From contig JAECUM010004448.1 in NCBI GenBank assembly GCA_016617855.1, forward strand, positions 104,467 through 168,466: 64,000 bases of DNA, written 5' to 3'. Origin of the DNA: Megalonaias nervosa (Eukaryota > Mollusca > Bivalvia > Unionida > Unionidae). Positions 48,677 to 60,315 of the stretch are shown in pieces (positions within the stretch are counted from its first letter, which is position 1; the number at the start of each line of letters is the position of its first letter). The notes under the pieces were generated by a model. That model did no database searches. It saw nothing but the letters and a program-made list of their open reading frames with translations, and was not told where the DNA came from. A program made the position numbers and the translations under genes.

Positions 48677-48844
48677 CCCAATATAATCAATAGTCAGATT
48701 GTAATACTTCTTGGCTGCTAAAATCCACTTGACAATGTAGGTTGCTGTTCTGTCTGGATATGTGTATGGTGATTTAGAAGTACCATTTCCAACCCATCCT
48801 GACATTACCCATGGCAGACCATACAGTTTGATGTCAGGATTCCT
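48677..48844 (-). CDS. GALC: GALC exon 5
   Basis: The exon has 56 codons in phase 0. It reads [56 protein letters not shown]. The vertebrate block is [21 protein letters not shown]... to YHDLDIDYIG. NGT and NLT are potential N-glycosylation sites. The acceptor is ACTTTCCAG and the donor is GGG followed by GTGAGT. It is flanked on both sides by inverted copies of one minisatellite (45.0-45.5 kb and 48.94-49.06 kb). Confidence 0.97.
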
Positions 48845-48941
48845 CTGGAAAGTATTAGAAAATACTATGTTATTGATAAACAGCATTGGCAAAGAAACTA
48901 TGTGGGAATTTCAGTGTTAATGATTTAGTAGACTGGGATAG

Positions 48942-49065
48942 AACATTCTTGAGAACTTCAGTGTTACTAATTAAGTACAGTGTTACAGACCCTTCTTGGG
49001 AATTTCAGTGTTACTGATTAAATAAAATTGGCATAGAACCTTCTTGGGAACTGCAGTGTTAATTA
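48942..49065. repeat. Inverted, diverged copies of the 43-bp minisatellite
   Basis: About 2.5 units read TTGAGAACTTCAGTGTTA, AAGTACAGTGTTACAGACCC, TTCTTGGGAATTTCAGTG. This is the reverse complement of the array at 45.0 kb. It lies about 100 bases upstream (in transcription) of GALC exon 5. Confidence 0.85.
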
Positions 49066-49690
49066 TTAAAAACTCTCATATCAGTATAAAACTGATGCTG
49101 TGATATCTTTGCAAGTAATCTTAAAATTTCTGCTCATCCATGAGTAGACTTCTGAATGCCAATTCTGGAAGTTTAAGTTCACTATTAACTTTGGAACTCA
49201 CTTCTCCATCCCTGTCTATGATACTAAACTTTGTATGCATGTAGAATGCATTTTGAATAAAACTTTTATTCCTCTGCTACCGCTGATCACATCTTCAAGT
49301 GAGTATGATAAACCACTCATTAACGTTAGTCAACTGAAATGAGTGACTTAACACACTACCATGGCTTCTAGCTCTTACACAGGTACGATTTTCATTACGT
49401 TTACCTTTTTTGTTCTGTCCCCTTTGCTTAATTTGATACAAAAGACTTATTAATTTGATAATACATAATGCAGGTCAACATTTTATTGACTTAAACAATG
49501 CAACCAACGCTTCTGTAATTTGGAGATCAAGACAGTCTGACCTTGTGGAAACATTCATGGGCATCGCTATCATGGTTTATTGACACTTTTTACATCTGAG
49601 TACAAGAGGACACATCCCATTTTCATGATGACTACACTGAAACCTATCCAAGAGATAGAACTGAAACACAAATTTCACTTGACAATTGGC

Positions 49691-49914
49691 ACCATATATA
49701 CTCACTTATATCTAAAAACAAACTGCAAACAAAAAAGATCTTGATCTGCTGTAGCATAATGCACCTACTGATCAGGTTCTATGTTGTTTGTTCTTCTGAT
49801 TACTCCTAACAAAACCTGCACATACCCAGATCTGTCAGTGCATTATGCAATGGCAGATCTGAATCTATACAGTTTGTAGTTGGACTCAAATTATAAGCGA
49901 GTATATATGGGAAT
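49691..49914. mobile_element. MITE-like element with inverted ends
   Basis: The left end CCATATATACTCACTTATA and the right end, read inverted, CCATATATACTCGCTTATA bound about 220 bp. An internal near-palindrome AGATCTGTCAGTGCATTATG...GGCAGATCT lies towards the right end. Related partial copies occur at 52620-52805 and 60785-60925. Confidence 0.75.
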
Positions 49915-50264
49915 TTATTTCCTAAATCACTTCCACTAGGATGTATTACTAACATATTAATTGATCAATAATTTGCCATATTTTGTTACTTAAAGTGTAA
50001 ATGTCAACTGTTTTTTTATAAAAAAGAAAAATTAACAAATATAAAACTTTATTAAAAGTTATGGCTTTCATAGATAGTCAATCAAATTTCAGGCACTAAC
50101 TGCTATTTTTGACAATAAAACTAGTGATATATCAAGGTTTTATTCACCAATTTTTATCACAATTTTGTTCTTGTTCAACAAATTAGGGCTATACCTTTTG
50201 GTATTTTCGAGACGAAAAAAATGGGATCCATGCCTGACTCCATATTATGGGAGAATTCACAAGT

Positions 50265-50740
50265 TATCAGACAGGAGTTATTGATAGCAAGGTGTAATGT
50301 GTATTCAGTACATATCACAACATCTCAAATAACATAATATGTACTCAGGCAGGAGTTATTGATAGCAAGGTGTAATGTGTATTCAGTACATATCACAACA
50401 TCTCAAATAACATAATATGTACTCAGGCAGGAGTTACGGATAGCAAGGTGTAATGTGTATTCAGTACATATCACAACATCTCAAATAACATAATATGTAC
50501 TCAGGCAGGAGTTATTGATAGCAAGGTGTAATGTGTATTCAGTACATATCACAACATCTCAAATAACATAATATGTACTCAGGCAGGAGTTATTGATAAC
50601 AAGGTGTAATGTGTATTCAGTACATATCACAACATCTCAAATAACATAATATGTACTCAGGCAGGAGTTATTGATAGCAAGGTGTAATGTGTATTCAGTA
50701 CATATCACAACATCTCAAATAACATAATATGTACTCAGTA
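50265..50740. repeat. 78-bp tandem minisatellite (about 6 copies) in intron 4
   Basis: The unit contains AGGCAGGAGTTATTGATAGC, AAGGTGTAATGTGTATTCAG and CATCTCAAATAACATAATAT. Copies are nearly identical (one has TTACGGATAGC, one GATAACAAGG). Confidence 0.96.
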
Positions 50741-51112
50741 GCAATTACAGTATCTCCAATAACAGTAATATGTATTCAATCCATATATTCCTGGACAAGA
50801 TTAAGTTTATGCATACTATACAATCATAAAATGATTTGTTGATCTTGATTTTTATTTTTATATTTAAATTGACTCTAAATGTTTTTATCAGATGTAGAAA
50901 AAAGTGATATATTTGTGTATCTGTAAAATTACTGCTTCTGAATATTAAATGGCAACAAAGTAACTCATAATAATAACTATATTTCCTATGCTACTAAAAA
51001 TCATGGACAAATGTGAAATTCTACAGGACAAGCGGATCTGACAAAATCTGCATAACTCCAAAATAATTTTGAAAAATGGCCCAAAACAAGTGCAAGGGTC
51101 TAAAGTAATAAC

Positions 51113-51201
51113 CTTCTTGGCTTCCACCATTAACCACCATTCATACCCTCTCTCATAGTTCTCATCACCATCATAGTAAATGTGGGTGGCCTCACTACCA
51201 A
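51113..51201 (-). CDS. GALC: GALC exon 4
   Basis: The 89-base exon begins with two bases of the split codon and reads [18 protein letters not shown] then [11 protein letters not shown]. The vertebrate counterpart is [25 protein letters not shown], so the match is clear. The acceptor is GTATTTCAG. The donor is AAG followed by GTTATT, a weak 5' splice site with poor agreement after the GT. Phase 0 at the end fits exon 5. Confidence 0.95.
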
Positions 51202-52619
51202 CTGAAATACAGGTAGATATGAAAATCATTACAATCATGAATATTAAAGATAAACTGACACTGTAAAAATTAGTTTGCATACAACAGCAATATGAACTAA
51301 AGTATAAATCAATAAGTTACCAGCTTTATAGCAGTAACTTAAAGTCCATAGAAAAGTTCAGACTGTATATCCAGTTTACTACTGAAAATGAAAAGCAAAC
51401 ATTGCAGCAACAAACATAAATCTGTATGGTTCTGTGGAAGATAATTAGGTTGCAGATTTAACATATTTCAAAATAAAACAACTCAGCTTAAAAGTCAATA
51501 GTCTAGAAATGGCATTTTTATAAAAAATATTTTGTTTAAAGACTTCCTCATAAACTTGTTACAATTTATTAATAATTCCTCTCATCTGTAAACTATTTTG
51601 CATATTTGTATTTTGAAACTAATGTAGAACAAGTCAAGATATCGCACAGTATTCTGATGGACTACCTGAATTCAGCATAGTTATGCCCAATATTCTGGAA
51701 GATCCCAGGCTACCTTAACTCCACATATACAGTAGCCCTGGCCCAGCATTCTGGTAGCCCCTAGGCCACCTGAATTCAAAACATGATAGCCCAGGCCCAA
51801 CATTCCTGTAGACCCTGGGGATAAGCTTCATTAGCCTTTCAGGTCAAATGGTGCTGTTGTCTGAATTATTTGACTTGATAATATACAATTCAAAGTAAAT
51901 GCCAAAGTATTTTTTTAAAATGAGAAATTATCCTTTTGTTGAGCTTGTGCCAGAGTGTTTGGTACAATGTTATACGCATAAAGATGCATCCATATTCCAA
52001 GTGACACGACTCTGACCAACAGTAAGATACATGAAAAAGCTACATAAATAATGTTAGCACTGAGATTAATGGGGTGTGGATGGATATAAAGATGGATAAA
52101 TGAACATTCACAAAGATGCCGAAGTACAAGCTCTACTGAATGTCTGCCAAGGCAGGCTCAAAACAAAATATGAAAAAGTATCAAAACCTCATTGAATTTG
52201 TAGCCATGCTCATTGTCCTTCATTCTACCCCCACCAAAGTCATATGAATATACAAAAATTCATACAAACAAGAGTGAAAACAATGTTATTTCTTCTTGAA
52301 CTCCAGAGTTTAACATTACAAAGTACTTTTGTTGCTTACAGAATGCAATGATAAAGTTTTGTTATTGTTGTTAGAGGGTAAATATTACACAATCTGACAA
52401 AAATTCAATCATTTACAACCACTCTTTGCCTTGTCTTGTAAACATTTCATTGTACTGAGCATTGTGCATATGTTACTGCTCATAGGGCAAGAAATGTTAT
52501 ATACTAGCAGAAGTAACAACCAAACACACTTGTGAAAGTTATACTCTGACAATAATGACTGGTCCATTTAGCCTTTCATTCAAAAGAGATACTGTATAAA
52601 CTTTATTTAAAAGTCAAGT

Positions 52620-52805
52620 CTTACTGCGAACTGCACAGACCCAGAACTGCCATCACATAATGCACTGGCAGATCTAGGTCTATGCAGCTTGTCAGGTTAG
52701 TCAGTAGAACAAACAACAAAGATGATGATCTGCTGGTGCATTATGCAATGTCAGATCTGGGTTAACATTGTTTGCAGTTGAACGTGATCTACAAGCTAAT
52801 ACAGA
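52620..52805. mobile_element. Relative of the 49.69-kb MITE
   Basis: It shares CATAATGCACTGGCAGATCT, GGTGCATTATGCAATGTCAG and GTTTGCAGTTG with the elements at 49.7 and 60.8 kb. Its termini are degraded. Confidence 0.65.
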
Positions 52806-52885
52806 TGGTATTAGGGCCTAATCCACTAATACCACTAATTAGGGCCTAATCCATTGAAGGACAAGCTTTAGTAATGTGCATAAAT

Positions 52886-52988
52886 GATGAATGCTGGGCA
52901 ATGTGCACAAGATAATTCCTCCAGACCATGCAAGCAAAATGAATGCTGGGCAATGTGCACAAGATAATTCCTCCAGACCATGCAAGAA
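52886..52988. repeat. Two-copy 52-bp tandem duplication
   Basis: TGAATGCTGGGCAATGTGCA then CAAGATAATTCCTCCAGACC occurs twice, differing at one or two bases. Confidence 0.95.
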
Positions 52989-53332
52989 AAACAGGGGTCA
53001 CGCTACCAGGCGAAGTGGGCGATTAAGTTGCCTAAAATATGTAAATGTCACCTTCTTCTGTTAGGAAAGCAAAAACAACTTCGCAATGTGATTTTTTTTA
53101 AGAGGTATATTGACAAAGACCTTTTGAGATGCCCCACCGCCTTAGGCAGGTTTATTTTAGTATTGTGTCATAGCTAAAGTCATCACAGGCATCAGTAGCT
53201 AGGCTTAGTTTTGATATTAATTACGCTGACAAATAAACTCTTGCACATTCACAGGCATGTGTTTTGATAACTGACTGACCATTAACCATTTCCCGAGTTG
53301 GCAACTAGGCCCTTATCACTACCCGATTTGTG

Positions 53333-53745
53333 CCACAGGGGCTCGTTTCATTTCTTACAATCTACCTGTCATACATGCTCTATATAATCACAGGTGCTCG
53401 ACGCGAGCTTGATGGTGAGAAAAAAAACAATAATCTGAAGGAAAAAAATCATACAGAGTGACAAAAATACCTGAGATTACCCCCATGACCTGTTCTGACA
53501 TAGGGCCCTGTCTATCACACTATAGACTCTTATACAGTGTGATAGACAGGGTCCTATGTCAGAATGGGTCCTGGGGGTAATCTCAGGTATTTTTGTCACA
53601 GTCAATGATTTTTTTCCTTCAGATTATTGGGGTTTTTTCACAACATCAAGCTCGCGTCAAGCACCTGTGTATATAATAACTAAGTAGTTATTATATAGTA
53701 CATGTATGACATGTAAATTGTAAGCAACGATATCAGCCCCTGTGA
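53333..53745. mobile_element. Large palindrome / fold-back element
   Basis: Two arms of roughly 190-200 bp are inverted copies of each other around a centre at about 53528. The left arm has CAGGTGCTCGACGCGAGCTT and GACATAGGGCCCTGTCTATC; the right arm has GATAGACAGGGTCCTATGTC and AAGCTCGCGTCAAGCACCTG. The inner 130 bases per side are almost perfect. The outer parts match more loosely, and the right arm has gained a 13-base-arm palindrome at 53670-53697. No coding frame. It fits a fold-back MITE or a recent inverted duplication. Confidence 0.9.
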
Positions 53746-54673
53746 TTTGCGCATGTTATCCTTCGATGATAAAACCATGCATGTGTTTCAAAACTTTAAC
53801 AATAGTATGTATATGACAGTTTGTGTTTGAAGAATAAAATTGGTGATACGTATATTTTAAGTGCCTCTTGTACACTATTTAATCATAAAATTAGTTTGAA
53901 ACTCTAAGTGTACCAATAACAGGGGAAAAAATGGCGGACATCGCTATGTCTGGGAAGTACCAGTTTATCTGATTGTCTGTTTTCGTAAATCATCAAGCAA
54001 ATATATACAGACAAATATACAATTCACAGAAAGTAAAGCCTAGGCATTATGTTATTTAAGATTTAACTTTAAAATGCAATTATATAGGTCAGAAACGTAT
54101 GAGACAATGCTATGTTGTGGAATTCGCAAGAAGCGTTGTAAGGTCAAAGTTGTTTTCTAACTGACTCATATTTGTTAAAATATGGAAAAAAGCTGTGAAG
54201 CAGATAATATTTAATCAATGCCAAAAAATTAATACAAGTACGTAGACAAACAAATAAATCATAACTTTGCAATCCTATCATGGACTGTTGTAATGAAACT
54301 ATATAAAGTGAGTGATTACATTTGCCCTCATTTACATGGTACAGGGGTTGTGTCAAATGCATTTAGAAATCTTTGACAGTGCCATTATTGTGAACATTTA
54401 AAAAGTATATTAAAAAAAATCAATACAAAAATATATTAGAAAATTGATTAAGGGTAGTTGATTAAGCAATTTTACCAACCTAAAATTACAATAATGTAAT
54501 CTAGTTACTCAGTCAAATTTTGTTACAGTGCATTTGCTGTTATTCTCTTTTAGAGTCATATGGCCAAAATAACTAAGAAAATTTTCTACTAGAAAATAAA
54601 GTATTGCTTAAATCCAATGTTAAATGCAAATATGAATACTGGGAAATAGAGGACATAATTCAAATAAGAGAAC

Positions 54674-54728
<55 letters not shown>

Positions 54729-56333
54729 CGTTTCTTGCTTCACGTCCACTTCTCCCTGTTGAGCTCTCACTTCTCCTTGTTCTGTCCAAAAGGAAAAGTC
54801 ACTTCTCTCTAAAATTCAAGTCTAGCTTGACCCCTGGTAAAATGAATGCAAATCAGTATCAATTTTGTAATTGGGTGTAGGTCCTCGTGACTATTTCACT
54901 GAAAGGTCAAATGAACATGTCAATCTTGCATAGCTTTACACAGAATCAAAGACTGTCATAATACCAAGAGTTGCATTCCCTACCTGACTCTTCTATTGAT
55001 TTTAGGTATAAACTGGTACCTTGGATTATACAAGGGCTAATATTCACAAGTCAATAGTGACTGTGTTGATTTGGGACTGCATTTAGTAGATGTCATTTTT
55101 TATATTTTGTGACTGATTGATGAACTCCTGATTAATTCAGTAATAAATGATTTTATTTTTCACATTTATGTTTAGTGCTGTTTATGATGTATTCGTCTAA
55201 CTCAGTGGCTGGTGAATTACACATGCAATGTGCAATCTCTATCCATTATTCAAGATAACAGAAAAGAAGGGGCGTTTATTAAATTTAAATTTTGTTTACT
55301 CATTGCAGATTAAGATGGAATTGTATGTGTTTTTCTCTACTGGAGATTAGCATAGTGACTCCAAATCTAATGTATCCTAACCCACTTTTTTTTTTTATCC
55401 TTTTAGTGACTAGAAACCATACTGCTATTGCAACTGCTAAATAATAAATCACTTACAAGCTCATTAAAAAGATATAAATTATTTGTAATGAAATATAAAC
55501 ATATGTGATGATATTCACTGATAATAACTTCCCTAATCAAAAGGTTCGATTTAAATGAATTGACATGAAAGTGGCATTATGATTCCCCTAGTGTAATGAT
55601 AGCAGTGGTATGCAGAGTTGTTGTTACTTCCAAGGAAAAGGCTCAGAGGCTGCTGGGCTATTGCCCAAAGGAATTATTTTGGAAATTGTCTATTAGACAC
55701 ATATAAGAGAGATAACTGGTTATTAAATTGGTAAGTTTTGCACTGCGGGTGAATCATATATCAAATGTTATACTACAATATTTCTACACATTGTTTCAGA
55801 TTTGAGTACAATATATCACAATATTGTGTTATTTAAAGGGCAAGGTTCACACACAACATGACATGAGATAGCAATATTTCCCAATCTCTTAAACTTTCAT
55901 TGTTGAATACTGGATAATAATTTGACCCTTTTCGGGATAAGAATGTGCAGAATGCCTAATCTGAATTAATTCCAAAATAAACTCATGCTGTGTCCTTAAC
56001 TGCAAATAGGCCAAACCCCAACTTTGATTTTCACTTTTGCAACAGAACCTTGGTCTGGGTCATAATCTTGTGTGTATTTTGGACTATACCGATATACTTG
56101 AAAGGGAAGTAACTCTTGCAGTAATTCTCATAGTACTTTAGTACATGAACCAGAACCCCTGGTTTTGGAATTACAGCTCTGAAAGGAAAATTATTATGAC
56201 TGTCAGTTAATCAGATACCAAAAGAGAATTTATATCTTTCGATACATCCAAGAAGTTTTATCACATCACAGAATATATTATGTTCAAATAAAGCACTGAA
56301 ATTCTCCATCTACCACTAAACAACACAACATAC
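53746..56333. other. Intron 3 part, no gene recognised
   Basis: It contains an (AT)n microsatellite at 54678-54727. Otherwise AT-rich without recognised exons or element ends. Confidence 0.5.
54678..54727. repeat. (AT)n microsatellite
   Basis: About 24 AT dinucleotides without interruption. Confidence 0.97.
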
Positions 56334-56397
56334 TTCCGCTTTGTGAACCTCCTCCTATCTCCACTTTCAATATCTGCAGTGCAGCCCCAAAGTTGGG
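56334..56397 (-). CDS. GALC: GALC exon 3
   Basis: The 64-base exon reads PNFGAALQILKVEIGG then GSQSG plus one base of a split codon. The family motif is PNFGASLHILKVEIGGD. The acceptor is CTTCTGTTTCAG and the donor is GGAA followed by GTATGT. The one-base overhang matches the two-base start of exon 4, giving a split Ile codon. A TA-flanked transposon ends only about 40 bases upstream of this acceptor. Confidence 0.93.
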
Positions 56398-56436
56398 CTG
56401 AAACAGAAGAGTACAACATTCAAAAGAGATGCAGTA

Positions 56437-57892
56437 CTGTATTTACTGCATGTTTTCAGATGGCAAAAAATACTTACTTTTTTTCTTGTCTGAATACACA
56501 TTAAATTCTTTAATTAGGTGTCCGAAAACAAACAGGGGAAGACAAATTTGTGTCCCCCCCGTCCGTAATGAAGTTACCATTAGCTCACATGACGACGTGC
56601 TGCCGTGAAGTAAAACAAGTATTTTGTCTAACACCACGGAAAGGATAATGAATGAAAAACAGGCATTACTTGCCTATTTTGTCTATTTGATACATGTCCA
56701 TCCACCAGAAAACGCAGCCATACATGTATTAGAGCCACGATTGTGTGCGTATTTTCCAAAATAACTGCCATATTAGTAATCGTGCAATCCAGTTTAACCC
56801 TTTACTAGCCTAATCAGTGATCAATAAAATCTACCTTACAAACGCATGCAAGCTTTATGTCTGTGTAATTAAGATATTAATATAAACTAAATAAAAAAAA
56901 TTTGGAATTATAATTCTGAAGATATTTATGACAGAAACATTTTAGTATCGAGAGTAGAAATACCGGTACATGTATGAGGGCTAATCTTAGAGAACCAAGG
57001 ATGAGAGGCTCCATATGGGGTGAGTGTTGTACGCATGCCTAGGAAGGGTAAAAATAACAAGCATGTTGCAATATACAAGTCGTTAATATGTTGGTATTTT
57101 TTTAAAAATAAAGGTGATCTATTTGTTGTGGTTCTCTCTTCTTTTTGTTTCCCACCTAGCCGAGGGTAGCTTCAAAATGACAAGAGCCTGCCGATTCGAA
57201 ACAATCGACTACTCAAAGATTGTTCTGATGCATGTTGGAGATTTCAGGGTGTCTAGGTGATAATTGTTCCTACAATAATTTGTGAGATTTCTTTGACAGG
57301 TGTGTTCGGAAATAAAGGGCAGCCATCTGGATTTCGTTAAAAGAGCACATGATGTACCGAACATGTTGAACCCACAATCAATATTTATCGTCTACAAAGA
57401 GGTTTATTACCTGTAGAACAATAACTACATTTAAACCCGTGGTACATAATGCCTCGGGGATAAGGGGTTTGTTTTGTTGCACGATGCCAATGAATTTACT
57501 AATCCATACTGACTCTCTGATGTATTGTTTAATGATATAAAGCAGGGATCATGGTTTCTAATCAAAGCCATAACTATCACACCTGCGTGAAGTGGTTTCG
57601 TGTGTAACGATGTCTACACTGACAACCAATCCATGGAAGTTCGTGATCACATTAAATAACTGGCGACCAAATGAAGCGAACTTTGTATCAGTTAAATTAA
57701 CTGCAAACACACTGTGAATTTTACTTTAAAACGAAGCAGCAGATCTTCTTAGATTGTGTCCGAAAACATAAATTGTAGAAAAAATTATAGTAGAGCAACA
57801 TCTGAAAAATTACAAGGCATTTAAATATTATATTTGCCCCAAAAAATGGTGTCCAAAAACAAACAATGTCCGAAAACATGCAGTAAATATGG
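56437..57892. mobile_element. TA-flanked inverted-repeat DNA transposon (Tc1/pogo-like), decayed
   Basis: The left end CTGTATTTACTGCATGTTTTC and the right end, read inverted, CCATATTTACTGCATGTTTTC match at all but two positions. Both are bordered by TA (56435-56436 and 57893-57894). A subterminal box TGTCCGAAAACAAACA occurs near both ends. The 1.46-kb interior has no convincing transposase. A minus-strand frame at 56443-56637 (VTSLRTGGTQICLPLFVFGH) faintly recalls a DDE transposase strand but may be chance. It lies about 40 bp upstream of the GALC exon 3 acceptor. Confidence 0.78.
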
Positions 57893-57894
57893 TA

Positions 57895-58438
57895 TTTAGT
57901 GTTTCCTCTAGGTGTGCAAGACTGAGAGTCAAAAAAAACAACAAGCCTGGGTATCAGAACTGGGGCCAAATTAAAAATCTTGGGGTCTCTGATCAACCAG
58001 TGAGGGTAAAGGGAAACACTGGTATGCTGTTAAGATTCTTTTACTGTTACCAACATAGTGCATTAGAATGATATAGGAAAAAATCTGAATGTTTCTAGTA
58101 ATAATTTAATAAAAATAGCCAAAGAAATCATACATATCATTGACTCATTGTCAACAAAAATATAAACAGTGTATGTATGTTTTAAGATCAGATATCTGAT
58201 GGAATACAATCTAGCTAATGGGCTTCAGAAACTGTGTACAGTACTCATTCCCTACAACAAACAATTTCGATCTATAATAATTGTCAATGTAATGAAGCAT
58301 CTGTTATAATGAAGTATTCTCTTTATGTGTAAGTGAATCCTGCGGTCCAATGTTGGCATTTATTATATCAAAGAATACTTAAAAGTAATGTTCATTATAG
58401 AAAAGTTTTAATGCACCACTTTGAACCTTTTCTCTTAC
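57895..58438. other. Intron 2 end, no gene recognised
   Basis: Nothing beyond ordinary AT-rich intron sequence was seen. Confidence 0.5.
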
Positions 58439-58507
58439 CTTGAAGAGATAGTCCAGGATTTCATTTCTCTGCTGTTCTGGGTAGCCTGGCAGTAGCTTTG
58501 ACGTAGC
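58439..58507 (-). CDS. GALC: GALC exon 2
   Basis: This exon has 23 codons in phase 0 at both ends, reading ATSKLLPGYPEQQRNE then ILDYLFK, which corresponds to the vertebrate ATSRLL...YPE...ILDYLFK block of the TIM barrel start. The acceptor is a TAG (TTTCTTGGCTAG) and the donor is AAG followed by GTAAGA. It joins in frame after the SGGG of exon 1. Confidence 0.95.
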
Positions 58508-60107
58508 CTAGCCAAGAAATATATAAAAAAATTAGATTTTTTAAAAACAAAATAAAAAAGATGATTTTTTTTCCATATGAGATATTGTAGATTATTTTAT
58601 TTATAAGGCATCATTTTACTTGCTTTATCAATTGCAACCAAGTCCTGAGTCTGACCCCAAGCTTTCAGCAAATTTGCACTCTACACATCATGATCAATCC
58701 ATATACAAAGTAACATAACTCTATGACAGTGGATGACAATTCTAATGTCTCAGATGCCTGGGACTGGTAAACTGGATTATCAGGCTGGTATAAATTTTAA
58801 GGTTAACACCTGCTGGACATTTTTCCATAGAGATAATTATCACTGACATATGTAGGACTATGCAGATCCCCCCTAATTGTTTTCATGGTATCATAATACC
58901 AGACCTAAAATATGGCATCACATACATGTCTTGCTTAGCACACTGTGGCCTAAGGCAACAAATCACATGGCTGCATGACAAAGCTGTGAGTGAACTGAAG
59001 TGTCAAACTGTCCTCTGTCAGGAGTATTCACTTATGTTTATTTGATCTTTAAACCTACACTATTTGATCAACAGGCAATGAGAATTTTACAAAGAAAATG
59101 GACATAATAATTGCATGAAACTGTCAAATATACTCAAATATTTTTGATAAGATCAACCATTGGTCCATGGGTGTTGTTGTGTTTCATGTTCCTAAAAGTT
59201 ACACATATAGTTTTATATACAACAAGCAACACTTTGTCAGTCTTCATTGAATCATGGTGACACTAGACTTATTCTTCTTGAAATTTTTTCAAACATGTAG
59301 GTCAGTCTAAAAGACCTTTGGGACATGTCAGTCATTGGTATATATTGGTAACCAATGTAAGGAACTGAATAGATATAAAGTATTAAAATTAGTAGTTCTA
59401 TTGTGAGGATTTGCAGCTCTGTGACAAAAAAATTCATTCTGCAGAACATTCTGGGTATTCATTTTCAAGTATAGTTTGTTCCCATACAATTTGTGAATGA
59501 TTAAGAAGGGCTTATTCATGTTCATAAATAGGGCTGTGTACAGAAAATCTACAGAGTTCTTATTACTTATAGACTGTGTGCTACCATCTATACATGCACA
59601 CAAGTTGAGTCCAACTACGAACAACATAGACCCTGCATACGAGTTGAGTCCAACTACAAACAACATAGACCCTGCTCTGCAACTGAATAATATGCTGGTA
59701 CATTACGGTCTACAGTGTTGCACATAGGATCCAAAGGCAGGGGACAATGTTATCACCCACCTTCCAGACTGGGGAACACATGACATTTTAGAGGGACATA
59801 GGGAAATAGTAGTACATAATGCACAAAGAGTTTTAAAAAGAGACATAATCTTAGTTGCATTAACACAATAACTTCGTTGTCTGAACTGTACTATCCTATT
59901 TCTCTTGGACACATACATTATTGCAATAAATGTTTTATCATTTGCTCAAGCAAGTCATGAAAACATTAATATACTTGAACATATGGTTAACCTGAAAGCA
60001 AATGCACCAGGGAATCTTCAATTATGTGTGTTTTGGAATTTTAATGTAGCTTTAACAATTTTAGTCATATTGCTGCAATGTCTGCTGTGTGGCAGTTTAT
60101 TGTGATG
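58508..60107. other. Intron 1 part, no gene recognised
   Basis: It includes a two-copy 35-bp repeat at 59602-59672 (GAGTTGAGTCCAACTAC(G/A)AAC then AACATAGACCCTGC). The AACATAGA and GAGTCCAACTACAAAC parts recall the MITE family of 49.7 kb. Confidence 0.5.
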
Positions 60108-60315
60108 TCTAGCAATGGGGCATCATGTCCCACCCAATCAAATTATCCTGACACCAGGCCAACCACTCCTAACACTAACATCTCAATATTAAGCACCAAG
60201 CAAAGCAGCTGCTAGTACCATTTTTATAAGTCTTTGGTATGGGACTTTTAACCCACGACCTCCCACATCCAACACAGATGCTCTAATTACTAAGGCCACC
60301 TGAGGGGTCTCCATT
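60108..60315 (-). mobile_element. tRNA-derived SINE with conserved central domain
   Basis: Read on the minus strand, the 5' part has a tRNA-like head: GTGGCCTTAGTAATTAGAGC resembles box A, and GGTCGTGGGTTAAAAGTCCC resembles box B with its T-arm. The body follows with AGCAGCTGCTTTGCTTGGTG, then GTGGTTGGCCTGGTGTCAGG and TTTGATTGGGTGGGACATGA. That body is like the conserved central domain of a widespread animal SINE superfamily (I believe Nin-DC; from memory). SINEs are moved by LINE reverse transcriptase. Confidence 0.75.

Larger units (their letters stand above)
51202..53332. other. Intron 3 part with small repeats
   Basis: It holds three degenerate ~60-bp units at 51650-51830 (CCCAGGCCCAACATTC-like), a MITE relative at 52620-52805 and a two-copy 52-bp duplication at 52886-52985. 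The open frame at 52980-53177 has no known domain. Confidence 0.5.
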
